Assembly (NCBI GenBank): GCA_035542775.1
Contig: DATKKX010000507.1
Location: forward strand, 1-52,484
Length of the DNA: 52,484 nt
Reading direction: 5' to 3'
Source: DATKKX01 sp035542775
GTDB lineage: Bacteria; Planctomycetota; Phycisphaerae; UBA1845; UTPLA1
The notes beneath the pieces were generated by a model, which was not told where the DNA came from, did no database searches, and was given only the letters and a program-made list of their open reading frames with translations. Positions within the stretch are counted from its first letter, which is position 1; each line of letters opens with the position of its first letter. Position numbers and translations under genes: made by a program. Positions 25,025-34,800 of this stretch are shown here, piece by piece.

Positions 25025-26005
25025 ATGCACGACTACTCGACTGACATCCTCATCGTCGGCGCTGGCCTGGCTGGCGCTTCGACGGCCTACCACCTGAAGC
25101 GCCTGTCCGATGCCCGCGTCCTCATCGTTGAGAAGGAGACCACCCCGGGCGTACATTCCTCCGGCCGAAACGCTTCGTTCATCCGCGAGCGGACCGAAGA
25201 GCCCGAGCTGCGACCGCTGACCTCGGAAGGCGCCGAGTTCCTGCGCGGCGGCACACTCGCCGAATACAACGCTCACGGCTCCGTGCTCATCGGCTGGGGG
25301 GACGAGGATGCGCGGCTGCACTGCGCGGTGGCGCGCGGCAAAGGGCTGTGGTGCCCGCGCGACGGGACTGCGGATGTTGCCAGGCTGCTGCAGAGCTACC
25401 TTGCCGGGCAGAAGATCCTCTCCGATACGGAAGTGCTCGAATGGGCCCACGAGGGCGATGGCATCCGCGTCCGCACCAATCGCGGCGTGATTGCCTGTAG
25501 TCTACTGGTCAACGCGGCGGGCCCGTGGGCCGGGAAGCTCGGCCGCCTGCCGCTGACGCCGAAGAACCGCACCATCTACGTGACGCCGCCGATGAAGTGG
25601 GTCGACCCGAAATGGCCGTTCGTCTGGGACGTGTACGGGGGCCTGTACTTCCGGCCGGAATCCGGCGGCCTGCTGCTGAGCCCGTGCGACGAGCGGCCCG
25701 CCGAGCCCGGCGAATACACCGACGACCCGAGGATGGCCGAGCAGCTCGCCGAGAAGGTCATGCGGCTGCAACCCGATCTGAGCGAGATTTCCATCCAGCG
25801 AAGCTGGGTCGGCCAGCGGACGTTCGCCAAGGACAAGCTCTTTGTCATTGGTTTCGATCCGCGCGAGAGCAAGCTCTTCCACGTCGCCGGCCTGGGCGGC
25901 CACGGAGTCACGTCGTCGTATGCGGTGGGGCGGCTGGCGGCGGAGACGATCCTGGGCAAGGCGGACCGCCGCGGGACAGCATTTGCGCCGGCGCGGTTGC
26001 TGTAG
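25025..26005 (+). CDS. FAD-dependent oxidoreductase, DAO family
   Basis: ATG 25025 gives 326 residues. The dinucleotide-binding motif ILIVGAGLAGASTAYHL is at the N-terminus, followed by a Glu-containing strand end (VLIVEKE) and an HSSGRNAS segment typical of D-amino-acid-oxidase/glycine-oxidase-like enzymes (GGxxN variant). The C-terminal FAD-contacting motif is present as FHVAGLGGHGVTSSYAVGRLAAE. It probably oxidises an amine, amino acid or hydroxyacid in the cytoplasm; the substrate cannot be read from the sequence. At 326 residues it is slightly short for the family. It is followed 35 bases later by a small membrane protein gene that may be cotranscribed. Confidence 0.88.
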   Translation: MHDYSTDILIVGAGLAGASTAYHLKRLSDARVLIVEKETTPGVHSSGRNASFIRERTEEPELRPLTSEGAEFLRGGTLAEYNAHGSVLIGWGDEDARLHCAVARGKGLWCPRDGTADVARLLQSYLAGQKILSDTEVLEWAHEGDGIRVRTNRGVIACSLLVNAAGPWAGKLGRLPLTPKNRTIYVTPPMKWVDPKWPFVWDVYGGLYFRPESGGLLLSPCDERPAEPGEYTDDPRMAEQLAEKVMRLQPDLSEISIQRSWVGQRTFAKDKLFVIGFDPRESKLFHVAGLGGHGVTSSYAVGRLAAETILGKADRRGTAFAPARLL

Positions 26006-26040
26006 ATCGCCGTGTGCCTACCTACAAGCGAGCCCACGCG

Positions 26041-26535
26041 ATGCGTTTTTCCATGCTAATCAGGCAACTGAGCGGCGCAGCCAAAGAGCTTGCTCGCCTC
26101 GAGACGCGCGAGGCTCAAGACGAAGCGTGGAAAATGGTTAAGGAGGGGATGAACAAGGACTGGCGAAGTTGCATTCTCAGTGTCTTGTCGATGGTCCTTG
26201 GCCTTTGCTTGGTTGCGATTCCTCCTTATGTGCTGGGAGTGCATTATCCCGAATGGTGGTTGGACCATCTGGGACTGGCACGCATACTGTTTTGGAGCTG
26301 TGGGATAGCAGGCGTGCTTGTAATGTACGGAACGCCGGTCCTCATTATGCGCCGCCGCGTACGGCGGCTGGCTCGTAAGTGTCTATGTTCGCTGGGCGCG
26401 CCGGTCTGCCTACGGTGTGGCTACGACCTGCGAGGTTTGGCCCGGCCGCGATGCCCAGAATGCGGCTCGCCCTTCGAAATCCCGTTCAGAAAATCTGCGC
26501 AAGCCGAGAACGAGCCGGAAGCAACCGGCGAATAA
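26041..26535 (+). CDS. Small zinc-ribbon membrane protein
   Basis: The 164-residue protein has an amphipathic N-terminal region, two membrane segments (CILSVLSMVLGLCLVAIPPYVL and ILFWSCGIAGVLVMYGTPVLI), and a C-terminal zinc ribbon CLRCGYDLRG...CPECGSPF with four cysteines. This CxxCGYDLRG form is a recurrent planctomycete motif of unknown function. The stop lies 2 bases from the convergent pepD stop. A longer frame upstream overlaps the oxidoreductase gene and is not needed. Confidence 0.72.
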   Translation: MRFSMLIRQLSGAAKELARLETREAQDEAWKMVKEGMNKDWRSCILSVLSMVLGLCLVAIPPYVLGVHYPEWWLDHLGLARILFWSCGIAGVLVMYGTPVLIMRRRVRRLARKCLCSLGAPVCLRCGYDLRGLARPRCPECGSPFEIPFRKSAQAENEPEATGE

Positions 26536-26537
26536 TC

Positions 26538-28031
26538 CTATTTCGCCAACTCCGCCAGCACCGCTTTCAGGTAAGTCCAAATCTTCTGCACGCTCGCCAC
26601 ATAGATGTGCTCATCCGGACTGTGCGGGCTGACGATGTGCGGGCCGAAGGAGATCATGTCCATCCCGCCCATCCGCTCGCCGATGAGGCCACACTCCAGG
26701 CCGGCGTGGATCGCGGCCACGATCGGCGGCTTGCCGAAGAGCTTCTCGTATAGCTCGCGGCAGGTGGCCAAAACGGGCGATTTCACGTCCGGCTGCCAGC
26801 CGGGATAGCCGTTGCCGGACTCGACGGCGGCGCCGCCGAGCTTGCCGATGGCCATGATCTGCTTCACCGCCGCGTCGAGTTGCGGCATGGACGAGCTTCG
26901 CGCCAGGCAGCCGACGGTGATTCGCAGCTTGCCGTCGGCCGTCTTGCTCTCGACCGTCGAGGTGCTGTTGGAGGTCTGGATCAGGCCGGCGATCTCCGGT
27001 ACCACCGCCAGCACGCCGTGGGGCAGGGCGTTGAGCGTGGTGAGGAACCGCGTCGTCTCCGTGGGTGAAATCACGGCCGCGGCCTCGCTTGGCGCGACCT
27101 TTTCCACCTTGATCGTACACTTGTCCTCTTTGGCCTCGCGAACCGCTTCGGCTTGTACTTCCGCCGCGACCTTGCCAAGGGCACGCAGCGTGCGAGCCGA
27201 GCCCACGATGACGGCGCTCGCCTCGCGCGGGATCACATTCCGCTTGCTCCCGCCGGTGAAGCCGGCCAGCCGGATCCGCCCTTCGGCCGTCCGCAGCACG
27301 CGCACCAGCAGCTTGATGGCGCTGGCCCGGTTGAGATGGATGTCGCAGCCGGAGTGTCCGCCGCGGCAGCCGAGCACGGTGATCCGCCCGGCCTCCACGT
27401 CCGCAGGCGGCGGGGTGGTCTTGAATTCCCACGTCGCCGTCACGTCACAGCCGCCGGCGCAGCCGATGTACAGGGCGTCGTCCTCCTCGGAGTCGAGGTT
27501 GAGCATCCGCTTGCCCTTGAAGAAGTCCGGAGCCAGGGCCTTGGCCCCGGTCATGCCGGCCTCTTCGTCGATGGTGCAGAGCAGCTCGAGCGGGCCGTGG
27601 ACCACATCGGGCGAGGTCGCCGCCGCGAAGCCCAGGGCCACGCCGATGCCGTTGTCGGCCCCCAGGGTGGTGCCGTCTGCTCGGACGATCATCTCGCCGT
27701 TGGGGTCCTTGTCGATGATGCACCTGATCGGGTCGCGATCGAAGTCGTGCGGTGTGCCGGTGTTCTTCTCGCAGACCATGTCCAGGTGGCCTTGGAGCAC
27801 CACGGTCGGCGCGTTCTCGTGCCCGGGGGTCGCCGGGACCTCAATCACCAGGTTGCCCGTGGCATCCTCGCGGACGGGGAAGCCTTGCTTTTCGGCGAGG
27901 CCTCGGACATGGGCCCGGATCCGCTCTTCTTTCTTGGAACCGTGCGGCACGGTGCAGAATCCGGCGAAAAGCCGCCACACGTTGGCGGGCTCAAGTTGTT
28001 CTATCGACGTCGAACTGGTCTGGTCGTTCAT
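26538..28031 (-). CDS. pepD: Cytosolic M20 dipeptidase (aminoacyl-histidine dipeptidase)
   Basis: At 497 residues this matches the M20C family length. Metal-binding and catalytic elements are visible in order: VVLQGHLDMVCEK (H and catalytic D), TTLGADNGIG (bridging D), CTIDEEAGMTGA (catalytic E and ligand E), LNLDSEEDD, and a C-terminal HAGLECGLIG segment. GAGGATC lies just before ATG 28031. It hydrolyses Xaa-His and other dipeptides in the cytoplasm. It stands alone, convergent with the small zinc-ribbon protein gene. Confidence 0.95.
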   Translation of the reverse strand: MNDQTSSTSIEQLEPANVWRLFAGFCTVPHGSKKEERIRAHVRGLAEKQGFPVREDATGNLVIEVPATPGHENAPTVVLQGHLDMVCEKNTGTPHDFDRDPIRCIIDKDPNGEMIVRADGTTLGADNGIGVALGFAAATSPDVVHGPLELLCTIDEEAGMTGAKALAPDFFKGKRMLNLDSEEDDALYIGCAGGCDVTATWEFKTTPPPADVEAGRITVLGCRGGHSGCDIHLNRASAIKLLVRVLRTAEGRIRLAGFTGGSKRNVIPREASAVIVGSARTLRALGKVAAEVQAEAVREAKEDKCTIKVEKVAPSEAAAVISPTETTRFLTTLNALPHGVLAVVPEIAGLIQTSNSTSTVESKTADGKLRITVGCLARSSSMPQLDAAVKQIMAIGKLGGAAVESGNGYPGWQPDVKSPVLATCRELYEKLFGKPPIVAAIHAGLECGLIGERMGGMDMISFGPHIVSPHSPDEHIYVASVQKIWTYLKAVLAELAK

Positions 28032-28164
28032 GGTTGATCCTCAAGTGGGGCGGGTTCTGTCCGCCATGCAATGCCGCGCAATCTAACCGACTCGCCGGAT
28101 AAAGCCAATTCGGACGAGTGGAGTGCCCGGCGGGCCAGCCGTACGGCCCCGTAGGGCTTGCCGA

Positions 28165-29019
28165 TCAGCCCTTGACGGCCCCGAGGCTGAGCCCGCTGAC
28201 GAACTGTTTCTGGGCCACGAAGAAGAGGATGATGCAGGGGATCATGGTCACGATGCTGGCGGCCATGAGGTAGTGGGCGTCGCGGAAATCGCCGTATTGG
28301 TTCTGAAACGAGTTCAATGCGACGGCCAGCGTCATCTGGTCCTCACTCTGCAGGTAGATCAGCGGGCCCATGAAATCGTTCCACGCCCCGATGAAGGTGA
28401 AGATCGCGGTGATGGCGATCACGGGCTTACAGATCGGGAGCATGATCTGCAGCCAGATCCGCAGGTGGCCGCAGCCGTCAATCCGGGCGGCCTCGACCAG
28501 CGCCTCAGGAATCTGGGCGAAGAACTGGCGGAACATGAAGATGAAGAACGGCGTGCCGAAGAACGTCGGCACGATCAGCGGCAGCATCGTGTCGATCCAG
28601 CCGAAGCGGCGGAACATGATGAACATGGGGATCATCGTCACCTGCATCGGCAGCATCATCGTCGCGATCATGACGATGAAAGCGGTGGCGCGGCCGCGGA
28701 AGCGCATCCGGGCGAAGGCGTACCCGACCAGGCTGCACGAAACGACCTGCCCGACGACGCACAGCGTGGTGATGACGACGGTGTTGGTGAGGGCGTCAAG
28801 GAAGCCGATCCAGGGCTTGCTGCCCATCTTGCGGAGGGCGTTGGGATAGTTCTGCCATTGCGGGTCGGTCGGCCAGGCCCGGAAGCCCGACGCCGCCTCG
28901 GTCGCCTGGGCCTCGGTGGACAGGCTGGTGGTGGCCATCCACCAGAAGGGGAAGATCATGGCCACACTGCCGATGATCAGGCAGGCGAGCACGAGGATTG
29001 TCCGGGTTCGCGATCTCAT
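28165..29019 (-). CDS. MalG-like ABC sugar transporter permease
   Basis: ATG 29019 gives 284 residues, the usual size, and overlaps the upstream gene stop by four bases (ATGA). Six membrane segments are expected; the EAA loop that contacts the ATPase is EALVEAARIDGCGHLRIWLQIMLP, and the C-terminal SGLSLGAVKG is typical of MalG/LacG proteins of the carbohydrate-uptake-1 family. It forms a heterodimer with the permease half of the upstream fusion protein to import oligosaccharides, most likely maltodextrins given the surrounding glucan genes. No ATPase gene lies nearby, so a shared MsmX/UgpC-type ATPase elsewhere is presumed. Confidence 0.94.
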   Translation of the reverse strand: MRSRTRTILVLACLIIGSVAMIFPFWWMATTSLSTEAQATEAASGFRAWPTDPQWQNYPNALRKMGSKPWIGFLDALTNTVVITTLCVVGQVVSCSLVGYAFARMRFRGRATAFIVMIATMMLPMQVTMIPMFIMFRRFGWIDTMLPLIVPTFFGTPFFIFMFRQFFAQIPEALVEAARIDGCGHLRIWLQIMLPICKPVIAITAIFTFIGAWNDFMGPLIYLQSEDQMTLAVALNSFQNQYGDFRDAHYLMAASIVTMIPCIILFFVAQKQFVSGLSLGAVKG

Positions 29020-31409
29020 GCTTTCAAAGCTTCGTAATAGACAAAACGCCTGGAGCTGCGCATCAGCACCAGCGTGAGCACCAGAATGATCAACAACAGC
29101 AGCCAGGCCATCGCCGAGGCATAGCCCATGTCGTGGAAATCGAAGGCCCGGTTGTACAGGTACACAACGTAGAACCGGGTGGAGTCGCCGGGGCCCCCGC
29201 CGGTCATGACGTAGGCCTGGGTGAAGACCTGGAACGACGCGATCACGGCGATGATGACATTGAAGAGGAGGACCGGGCTGAGCATGGGCAGCGTCACATT
29301 GACGAATTTCCTCCACCCCACGGCGCCATCAATGTCAGCGGCTTCATAGAGATCCTTGGGGATTCCCTTGAGCCCGGCGAGGTAGATCATCATCGTGCCG
29401 CCGATGGACCAGAGGTTGACGATGGCGAAGGCGGGGACGCCCCAGGTTTCGGCGTCCTTTTCGAACCACGCCGGAGAGTGCCAGCCGGCCGGCAGCAGCG
29501 GATCGATCACCGTCTTTAGCAGGCCGTGCTCGTGGTTGAAGACCCATTTCCACATTACCGCCATGCCGACACCGGCGAGCACGCTGGGCAGGTACCAGAT
29601 CGCCCGATAGACGCCGATGGACTTGAAGTCGTGGTTCAGCAGCATGGCGGCAAGCAGAGCGGCAAGTTGGCTGGTCGGCACCGCGAGCAGCGTGTACCAG
29701 ATCGTGATTCGCAAGGCCTTGTGGAATGAGTCGTCGAGCTGCCACAGGGTGCGGAAGTTATCGAAGCCCAGGATACCGGCGTGGTCCAGCGTCGTCAGCC
29801 CGCTCCACTTCGTGAACGCCAGCACCAGCGACATGAGGATCGGGAAGGCGGTAAAGGCCATGAAGCCGATCACCCACGGGCTGACCATCATGTCGCCGGC
29901 CAGTTCCTCGCGGAATGAGAGTCCTTTCGGTCTTCGCCGCCACCACACCGCTACGGTGATGAAGAAGACAGCCAGCACGGGCACGACGATCCACGTGAAC
30001 ACTCGCCCCCACGGCATCGGCGGATACTGGTGGCGGAGAAGCTCATCGTTTTCCCTCCATTCCCTGGCGACACGGAGCATTTGCGGCCCGACCGGTTTGT
30101 TCATTTTGAAGATGTCTTCCAGGCGGACGCGAAGCTGATGCAGATAGCGCGGCTCGGCCGGCCAGTCGATCGGTTCGGCGTATTCCGCGGCGGCCAGAAA
30201 AGCCTGGCAGTTCTCCGGCTTCTGCCCGGGGCTGCAAAAGGCCGGACTGAAGGCAACGCTCTTGAGCGCTGGAATGGCCAGCCCGCCCTCGCTCATCAGG
30301 GCCTGGCCGCGCGAGCTGTTCAGATATTTGATGAAGCGCCAGCCTTGCTGGCGGTGCGGGCTGTTTTTGGCGATGGCCCAGCCGGTGGTGAAGATGCCGT
30401 TGCGCGGCTTGCAGCCCTTGGCATGGGGCAGCGGGGCAAAGTCCCAATCGAACTTATCGATCAGGCGATAGGTAGGGCATTTCCATCGCCCGAGCGGTCC
30501 GGCCATGCCGACGTTTCCGGCGAGGAATGGCTCCAAGAGCGTCTCAAGCTGGGTCTTGGCGGAGACGAGCGTCCGCTGCTCGTTGTGAAACCAGCTCTGC
30601 AGCTTCGCCAGGACGGCTTGAAGCTGCGGGTCTTCGAAGGTGTAGTGGGCCCAGTTGTCCTCGGTGAAGTCCTTGCCGTGCGTCCAGAGGAAGACGCGGA
30701 CCACCGCTTCCCAGGTGACGAAGTCGGCGCCGTAGCAGTCGGGCAGCTTGGCGATGGCGCGGGCCCGGTCGATGAACTCGTCCCAGGTCCAATCGTCCTT
30801 GGGCGGCTCCGGTACGCCGGCGCGGCGGAAGAGATCTTTGTTGTAGTAGAAGCCCAGGGCGGTGAAATCCTTGGCCAGTGCGATGAGACGGCCCTTGCCG
30901 ATCTGGCCGGAGCCGCGGTCGAAGCGGAAGCAGCGAAGCACGGAGGGGAAATAATCGTCGAGGTCGACGGTGGGGATGCCCGCGGCCTTGTCCTGCTCGA
31001 TCAACTCGTCGAGATCGGCCAGCAGGTCCTTGTTGGCCAGATCGCCCGCCTTTTCGTAGCCGAGGTAGAAGACGTCCGGCGGGTCGCCGGCGGCGAACAT
31101 GGTCTGCAGCTTGGTGTTGACGGCGGCGGCCTGGCCGAGGTTGATCCGCAGGAGCTTGATGTCACGGTTTTCAGGGAGGGACTCGAAGTCCTTGCAGAGC
31201 TGGGTGACGATCGCGTCTTCGTTCTTGTCGCCCCAGTGCAGGACGGTCAATTGCACCTGGTTTTGTGCGAGCTTCTGTCTGCGGAGCGGTCTGGAGGCCA
31301 CCCAGCAGAACGAGAATACAACCAGGGCGACAGCGGCAAGCGCCACCGCGAAACGCGCCGCCCGCCCGACAGGATGTCGTCGTTCCTCCAAGGCTTGAAG
31401 CCTCAACAA
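29016..31409 (-). CDS. Fusion of ABC solute-binding protein and MalF-like permease
   Basis: This 797-residue protein joins two transporter parts. After an N-terminal membrane segment (about 18-38, AARFAVALAAVALVVFSFCWV) comes a family 1 sugar-binding protein (about 50-450: VLHWGDKNEDAIVTQLCKDFE, AAGDPPDVFYLGYEKAGDLA, GFYYNKDLFRRAGV, DWTWDEF, GWAIAKNS). A second membrane segment (TWIVVPVLAVFFITVAVWW, about 480-500) leads into a six-helix permease (about 505-797) with EAA loop YEAADIDGAVGWRKFVNVTLP. The binding domain would be tethered outside the cell. I use TTG 31409; no clear ribosome binding site decides the start. The stop overlaps the MalG-like gene. Usually these are separate proteins. 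Confidence 0.92.
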   Translation of the reverse strand: MLRLQALEERRHPVGRAARFAVALAAVALVVFSFCWVASRPLRRQKLAQNQVQLTVLHWGDKNEDAIVTQLCKDFESLPENRDIKLLRINLGQAAAVNTKLQTMFAAGDPPDVFYLGYEKAGDLANKDLLADLDELIEQDKAAGIPTVDLDDYFPSVLRCFRFDRGSGQIGKGRLIALAKDFTALGFYYNKDLFRRAGVPEPPKDDWTWDEFIDRARAIAKLPDCYGADFVTWEAVVRVFLWTHGKDFTEDNWAHYTFEDPQLQAVLAKLQSWFHNEQRTLVSAKTQLETLLEPFLAGNVGMAGPLGRWKCPTYRLIDKFDWDFAPLPHAKGCKPRNGIFTTGWAIAKNSPHRQQGWRFIKYLNSSRGQALMSEGGLAIPALKSVAFSPAFCSPGQKPENCQAFLAAAEYAEPIDWPAEPRYLHQLRVRLEDIFKMNKPVGPQMLRVAREWRENDELLRHQYPPMPWGRVFTWIVVPVLAVFFITVAVWWRRRPKGLSFREELAGDMMVSPWVIGFMAFTAFPILMSLVLAFTKWSGLTTLDHAGILGFDNFRTLWQLDDSFHKALRITIWYTLLAVPTSQLAALLAAMLLNHDFKSIGVYRAIWYLPSVLAGVGMAVMWKWVFNHEHGLLKTVIDPLLPAGWHSPAWFEKDAETWGVPAFAIVNLWSIGGTMMIYLAGLKGIPKDLYEAADIDGAVGWRKFVNVTLPMLSPVLLFNVIIAVIASFQVFTQAYVMTGGGPGDSTRFYVVYLYNRAFDFHDMGYASAMAWLLLLIILVLTLVLMRSSRRFVYYEALKA

Positions 31410-31506
31410 AAGCCGCCGCTATCAGTATTGGCGGGCGAAGCTGATTTGCGTCCTGCCAGGATGGTACATGGCCCAGGGCGCCCTCTACGTGCCGTAGGCA
31501 CAGTTC

Positions 31507-31667
31507 GAGAATAGCCCAGCGATTCATCGCTGGGGAGCCGGGCAACGAAGTCCATTTCCGTCCCGTGGGGACGGTTGAACGACGACGTTACAATCGGCCG
31601 TCCCTACGGGACTCCTAGGACATTCGTCGCGGCTCTGGACCCAGCGTTGAAACGCTGGGCTATTCTC
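31507..31667. repeat. 161-bp MITE-like palindromic element with 15-bp terminal inverted repeats
   Basis: GAGAATAGCCCAGCG (31507-31521) and CGCTGGGCTATTCTC (31653-31667) are perfect inverted repeats. Each end is also its own hairpin (CCCAGCGATTCATCGCTGGG at 31515-31534 and CCCAGCGTTGAAACGCTGGG at 31640-31659). Inside are CCGTCCC/GGGACGG-type hairpins (about 31559-31575 and around 31603-31615), and TTGTCCC/GGGACAA follows at 31671-31686. It fills most of the 415-base gap between the GH13 and transporter genes (31410-31824), which shows no gene. No transposase is present. Confidence 0.7.
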
Positions 31668-31824
31668 AATTGTCCCTCCGGGACAAGCCAGCCGAGACAA
31701 AACAGCCGGGACAAGTTGTCCAGTCCTTTCTCATGTCTTCGGCGCAGCGCCTTTCGGGCCATCAAGGTGCGCCGAGGACGTACCCTACTGCTCTCAAGAT
31801 ATCAACCACGCATCACCAATTCTG

Positions 31825-34800
31825 TTACTCCGCCAGCCGGAACATCGCGCCGGTCCGCGGCTCCAGCCTGATCCCTTTCAGCTTGCCGTCGACCACCTTC
31901 ACCGTCGGTTTGTGTCCGTCAATCGGTCGGACTGTCGGTCGGGCCTTGGGCTGGTCCGCCGGCGGACCGACGATCTCGCACTCCGCGGGATCATCCAGCC
32001 GGACGATCTTCGAACCCGTGGGCCACGAGACCGGCACGTTCAACTTGTGCGGCTTGTCGCTGTTGTTGAGCACGATCACGATGGTGTCGTTGCCCAGCGT
32101 TCGCGCGAACGCGTACATCCGCAGCGAATCGTTCATCAGCAGCGTCTCGAAAGAGCCGAGCTGCAATGCCGGATACGTGTTGCGAATTGCGATCATTCGC
32201 CGATAGTGATCGCGAAGGCCCGGCACGATCCGCTCGTCCGGATCGTCATACGGCATCAGGTCTTCCCAATACATCGGCTTGCGGCAGGACGGGTCGTCGG
32301 CCCCGTACATGCCGACCTCATCGCCGTAGTAGAACATCGGCGCTCCGAGAAACGCCATCTGGAACATGACTTCCAGCTTCAGTTTGTGGTAGCAGTCGGG
32401 CGTCGGGCGGTTGGGGTTGTAGTTCGGCCCGTTGTCCTGCAATCGGTCGGCCTTGTCGTACTCCAGATCGGGGTTCATGAACATGGACGAGGCCCGATCG
32501 GTATCGTGGCTGTTCAACAGGTTTTGCAGGACGTAGTTCACCTGCGGCACGTACCAGGCCAGGTTTTCGCGAAGCTGCTTGTCGAACCCCGTCGGCTTGA
32601 GGGTCTTTTTCTTGTTCACAAAGAACTTCTGGCAGGCCCGGGCGAACGGGTAGTTCATCACCGCGTCGAAGGTCTTTCCGTCCAGCCATGACCGCGACTC
32701 TTCCCAGAGCTCGGCGACGATGTAGGCGTCGGGGTTGATCGACTTGACCAGCTTCCGCCAGTCGCTCCAGAAGTTGGCGTTGATGTCGCTGGCCACGTCC
32801 AGCCGCCAGCCGTCGATGCCGTCGGACGGGTCGCCATCGCCGTTCGGGTCCATCCAGCGGCGCGTCACGGCGAAGAGGTGCTCGCGTATCGGCTCCGCCA
32901 GGCCCTTGGCCTCATCGTGCTTCAGCTTCGGCAGGTGCCCGTCGTCACCATCCCAGGCGACGTAGTGGAACGGCTCCCAGCTCTTGATCTCGAACCAGCC
33001 GGCGTAGGGCGAGTCCTTGCCGTTCTTGACGACATCCTTGAACGCCCAGAAATCACGCCCGACGTGGTTGAACACGCCGTCGATGATGACCTTGAAGCCC
33101 TGGCGATGGGCCTCCTTGATGAAGTCGAGGAAGACGCGGTCGCTCTCCGACCATTTCCACGTGGCCGGGTCAGTGGTTTCGCCGTTGATCTTTGTGAGGC
33201 TGTCTTTGACGCCGAAGAAGTCATCGATGTGGCGATAGTCTGAGGCGTCGTACTTGTGTAGTGACTCGGCGATGAAGACCGGGTTCAGGTAGATCGCGGT
33301 GACGCCGAGGTCACGCAGATAGGGCAGCTTCTCCTGGATGCCCTGGATGTCGCCGCCGTATCGGCGGTTGAAGATGTACGAATAGAACTTGCCTTCCTCG
33401 ACGAAATCCCCGTTTTCGCTGGTGCGAGAATCCTTTCTCGCAACCTCCGCCCGCCCCTGGTACGGTTTGAACCATTCATGCGTCCACGGCACCGTTCGCG
33501 GCGGATCATTCTTCGGGTCGCCGTTGCGGAATCGCTCCGGGAAGATCTGGTACCACACCGCCGTCTTGGCCCAGTCGGGCGTCTGAAACTCCATCTTGGC
33601 ATCCAATCTGAAATAGCACTCGCGGTCGTTCGCGTCGGCCGCCACGCCCTTGCGGCCGAACACGGCATGCTCGCTGCCGTCGGTGAGGCGGAAGGCGTAG
33701 GTCGTCCAGGCGCTCTCGCGGCTCCCCGTCGCGGCGCCGGTCAGTATCTGTGCTGACCAATAGTCGAAACCGAACTGAGAATCAACCCGCCGCATGGCCA
33801 CGCCGGGCCCGGTCCCCGGTCGGATCACATCCACTGCCTGCACGTCGTTGGCCAGCGTGCGCAAGGTCAGGACAACGAGATTTTTCGCGATGGGCGTGAG
33901 GTATTTGCCGTTGGCCGGGTCGTGCTTGAGCGCATCGGAATTGAGATGATCTGGCTTGGCGGGGCCGAGCTTGGTCCCGTCCAGCCCGACCAGCACGCCG
34001 CTGTTGAACCCGCCGCGATTGTCCGGCTCGCGGAACTGCGGGTCAGCGTTGGGGTCCTCCAGCCAGATGCAGCCGTTGACGAGGATCTTGTAGTGATAGA
34101 CGCCGTCGGGGATCTCCAGGATCCGGTGCCAGACTTCGCCTTCCTCCGTGCTGAACATCGGCGTCCTGCCGGTCTGCCAGTCGTTGAAGTCGCCGACCAG
34201 CTCGACACGCTCGACGATGGGCCCCCTCGGTGGCCCCTTGCTTTCCTTCTTCTTCCAGACGAACTCCCGCCAGCCTTCATCCAGCAAACTGAGCGACTTC
34301 CTCTTGCCGTCATACTTCGCAAGATAGTCGCGGCCTTTCACCGTTGCCGATCGAGCCGTTGCGACGGGCTTGCCGTCCCCGACGTCCATTGGCAGTACTT
34401 CGAGAGTCGCCATCCCGTCCGGTCCGCCTTTGACGGTCCGGCCCCAGACATCCGGACCTATGGGAAACATGACGGCCCCAGCGTCGCGTTGCCCGTTTTC
34501 ACTCAGCAGCCAACCATCTGTCAGATTGAGAACTACCTTGGCCGGGGATTTCTTGGCGCCGTCGTCAATGACCAGGCCAACTTGGCCCTGCTTTGCTTTC
34601 AACAGAGCCCGTGGCACGCGGACGACCCGATTGCAACTGTCATACTGCAAGGAGGACTCTTCGGATGTTCTCGCCGCTGTATCAGTCTGCGGCGTTGATT
34701 CCTCGCCGATGGACCAGCGATATTCTGGGATCCCTAGGCTGGACTGCTCCAACGAAACGCGGGCATCCAGGACCACCGTCGGGCAGATCTCGTCATAGAC

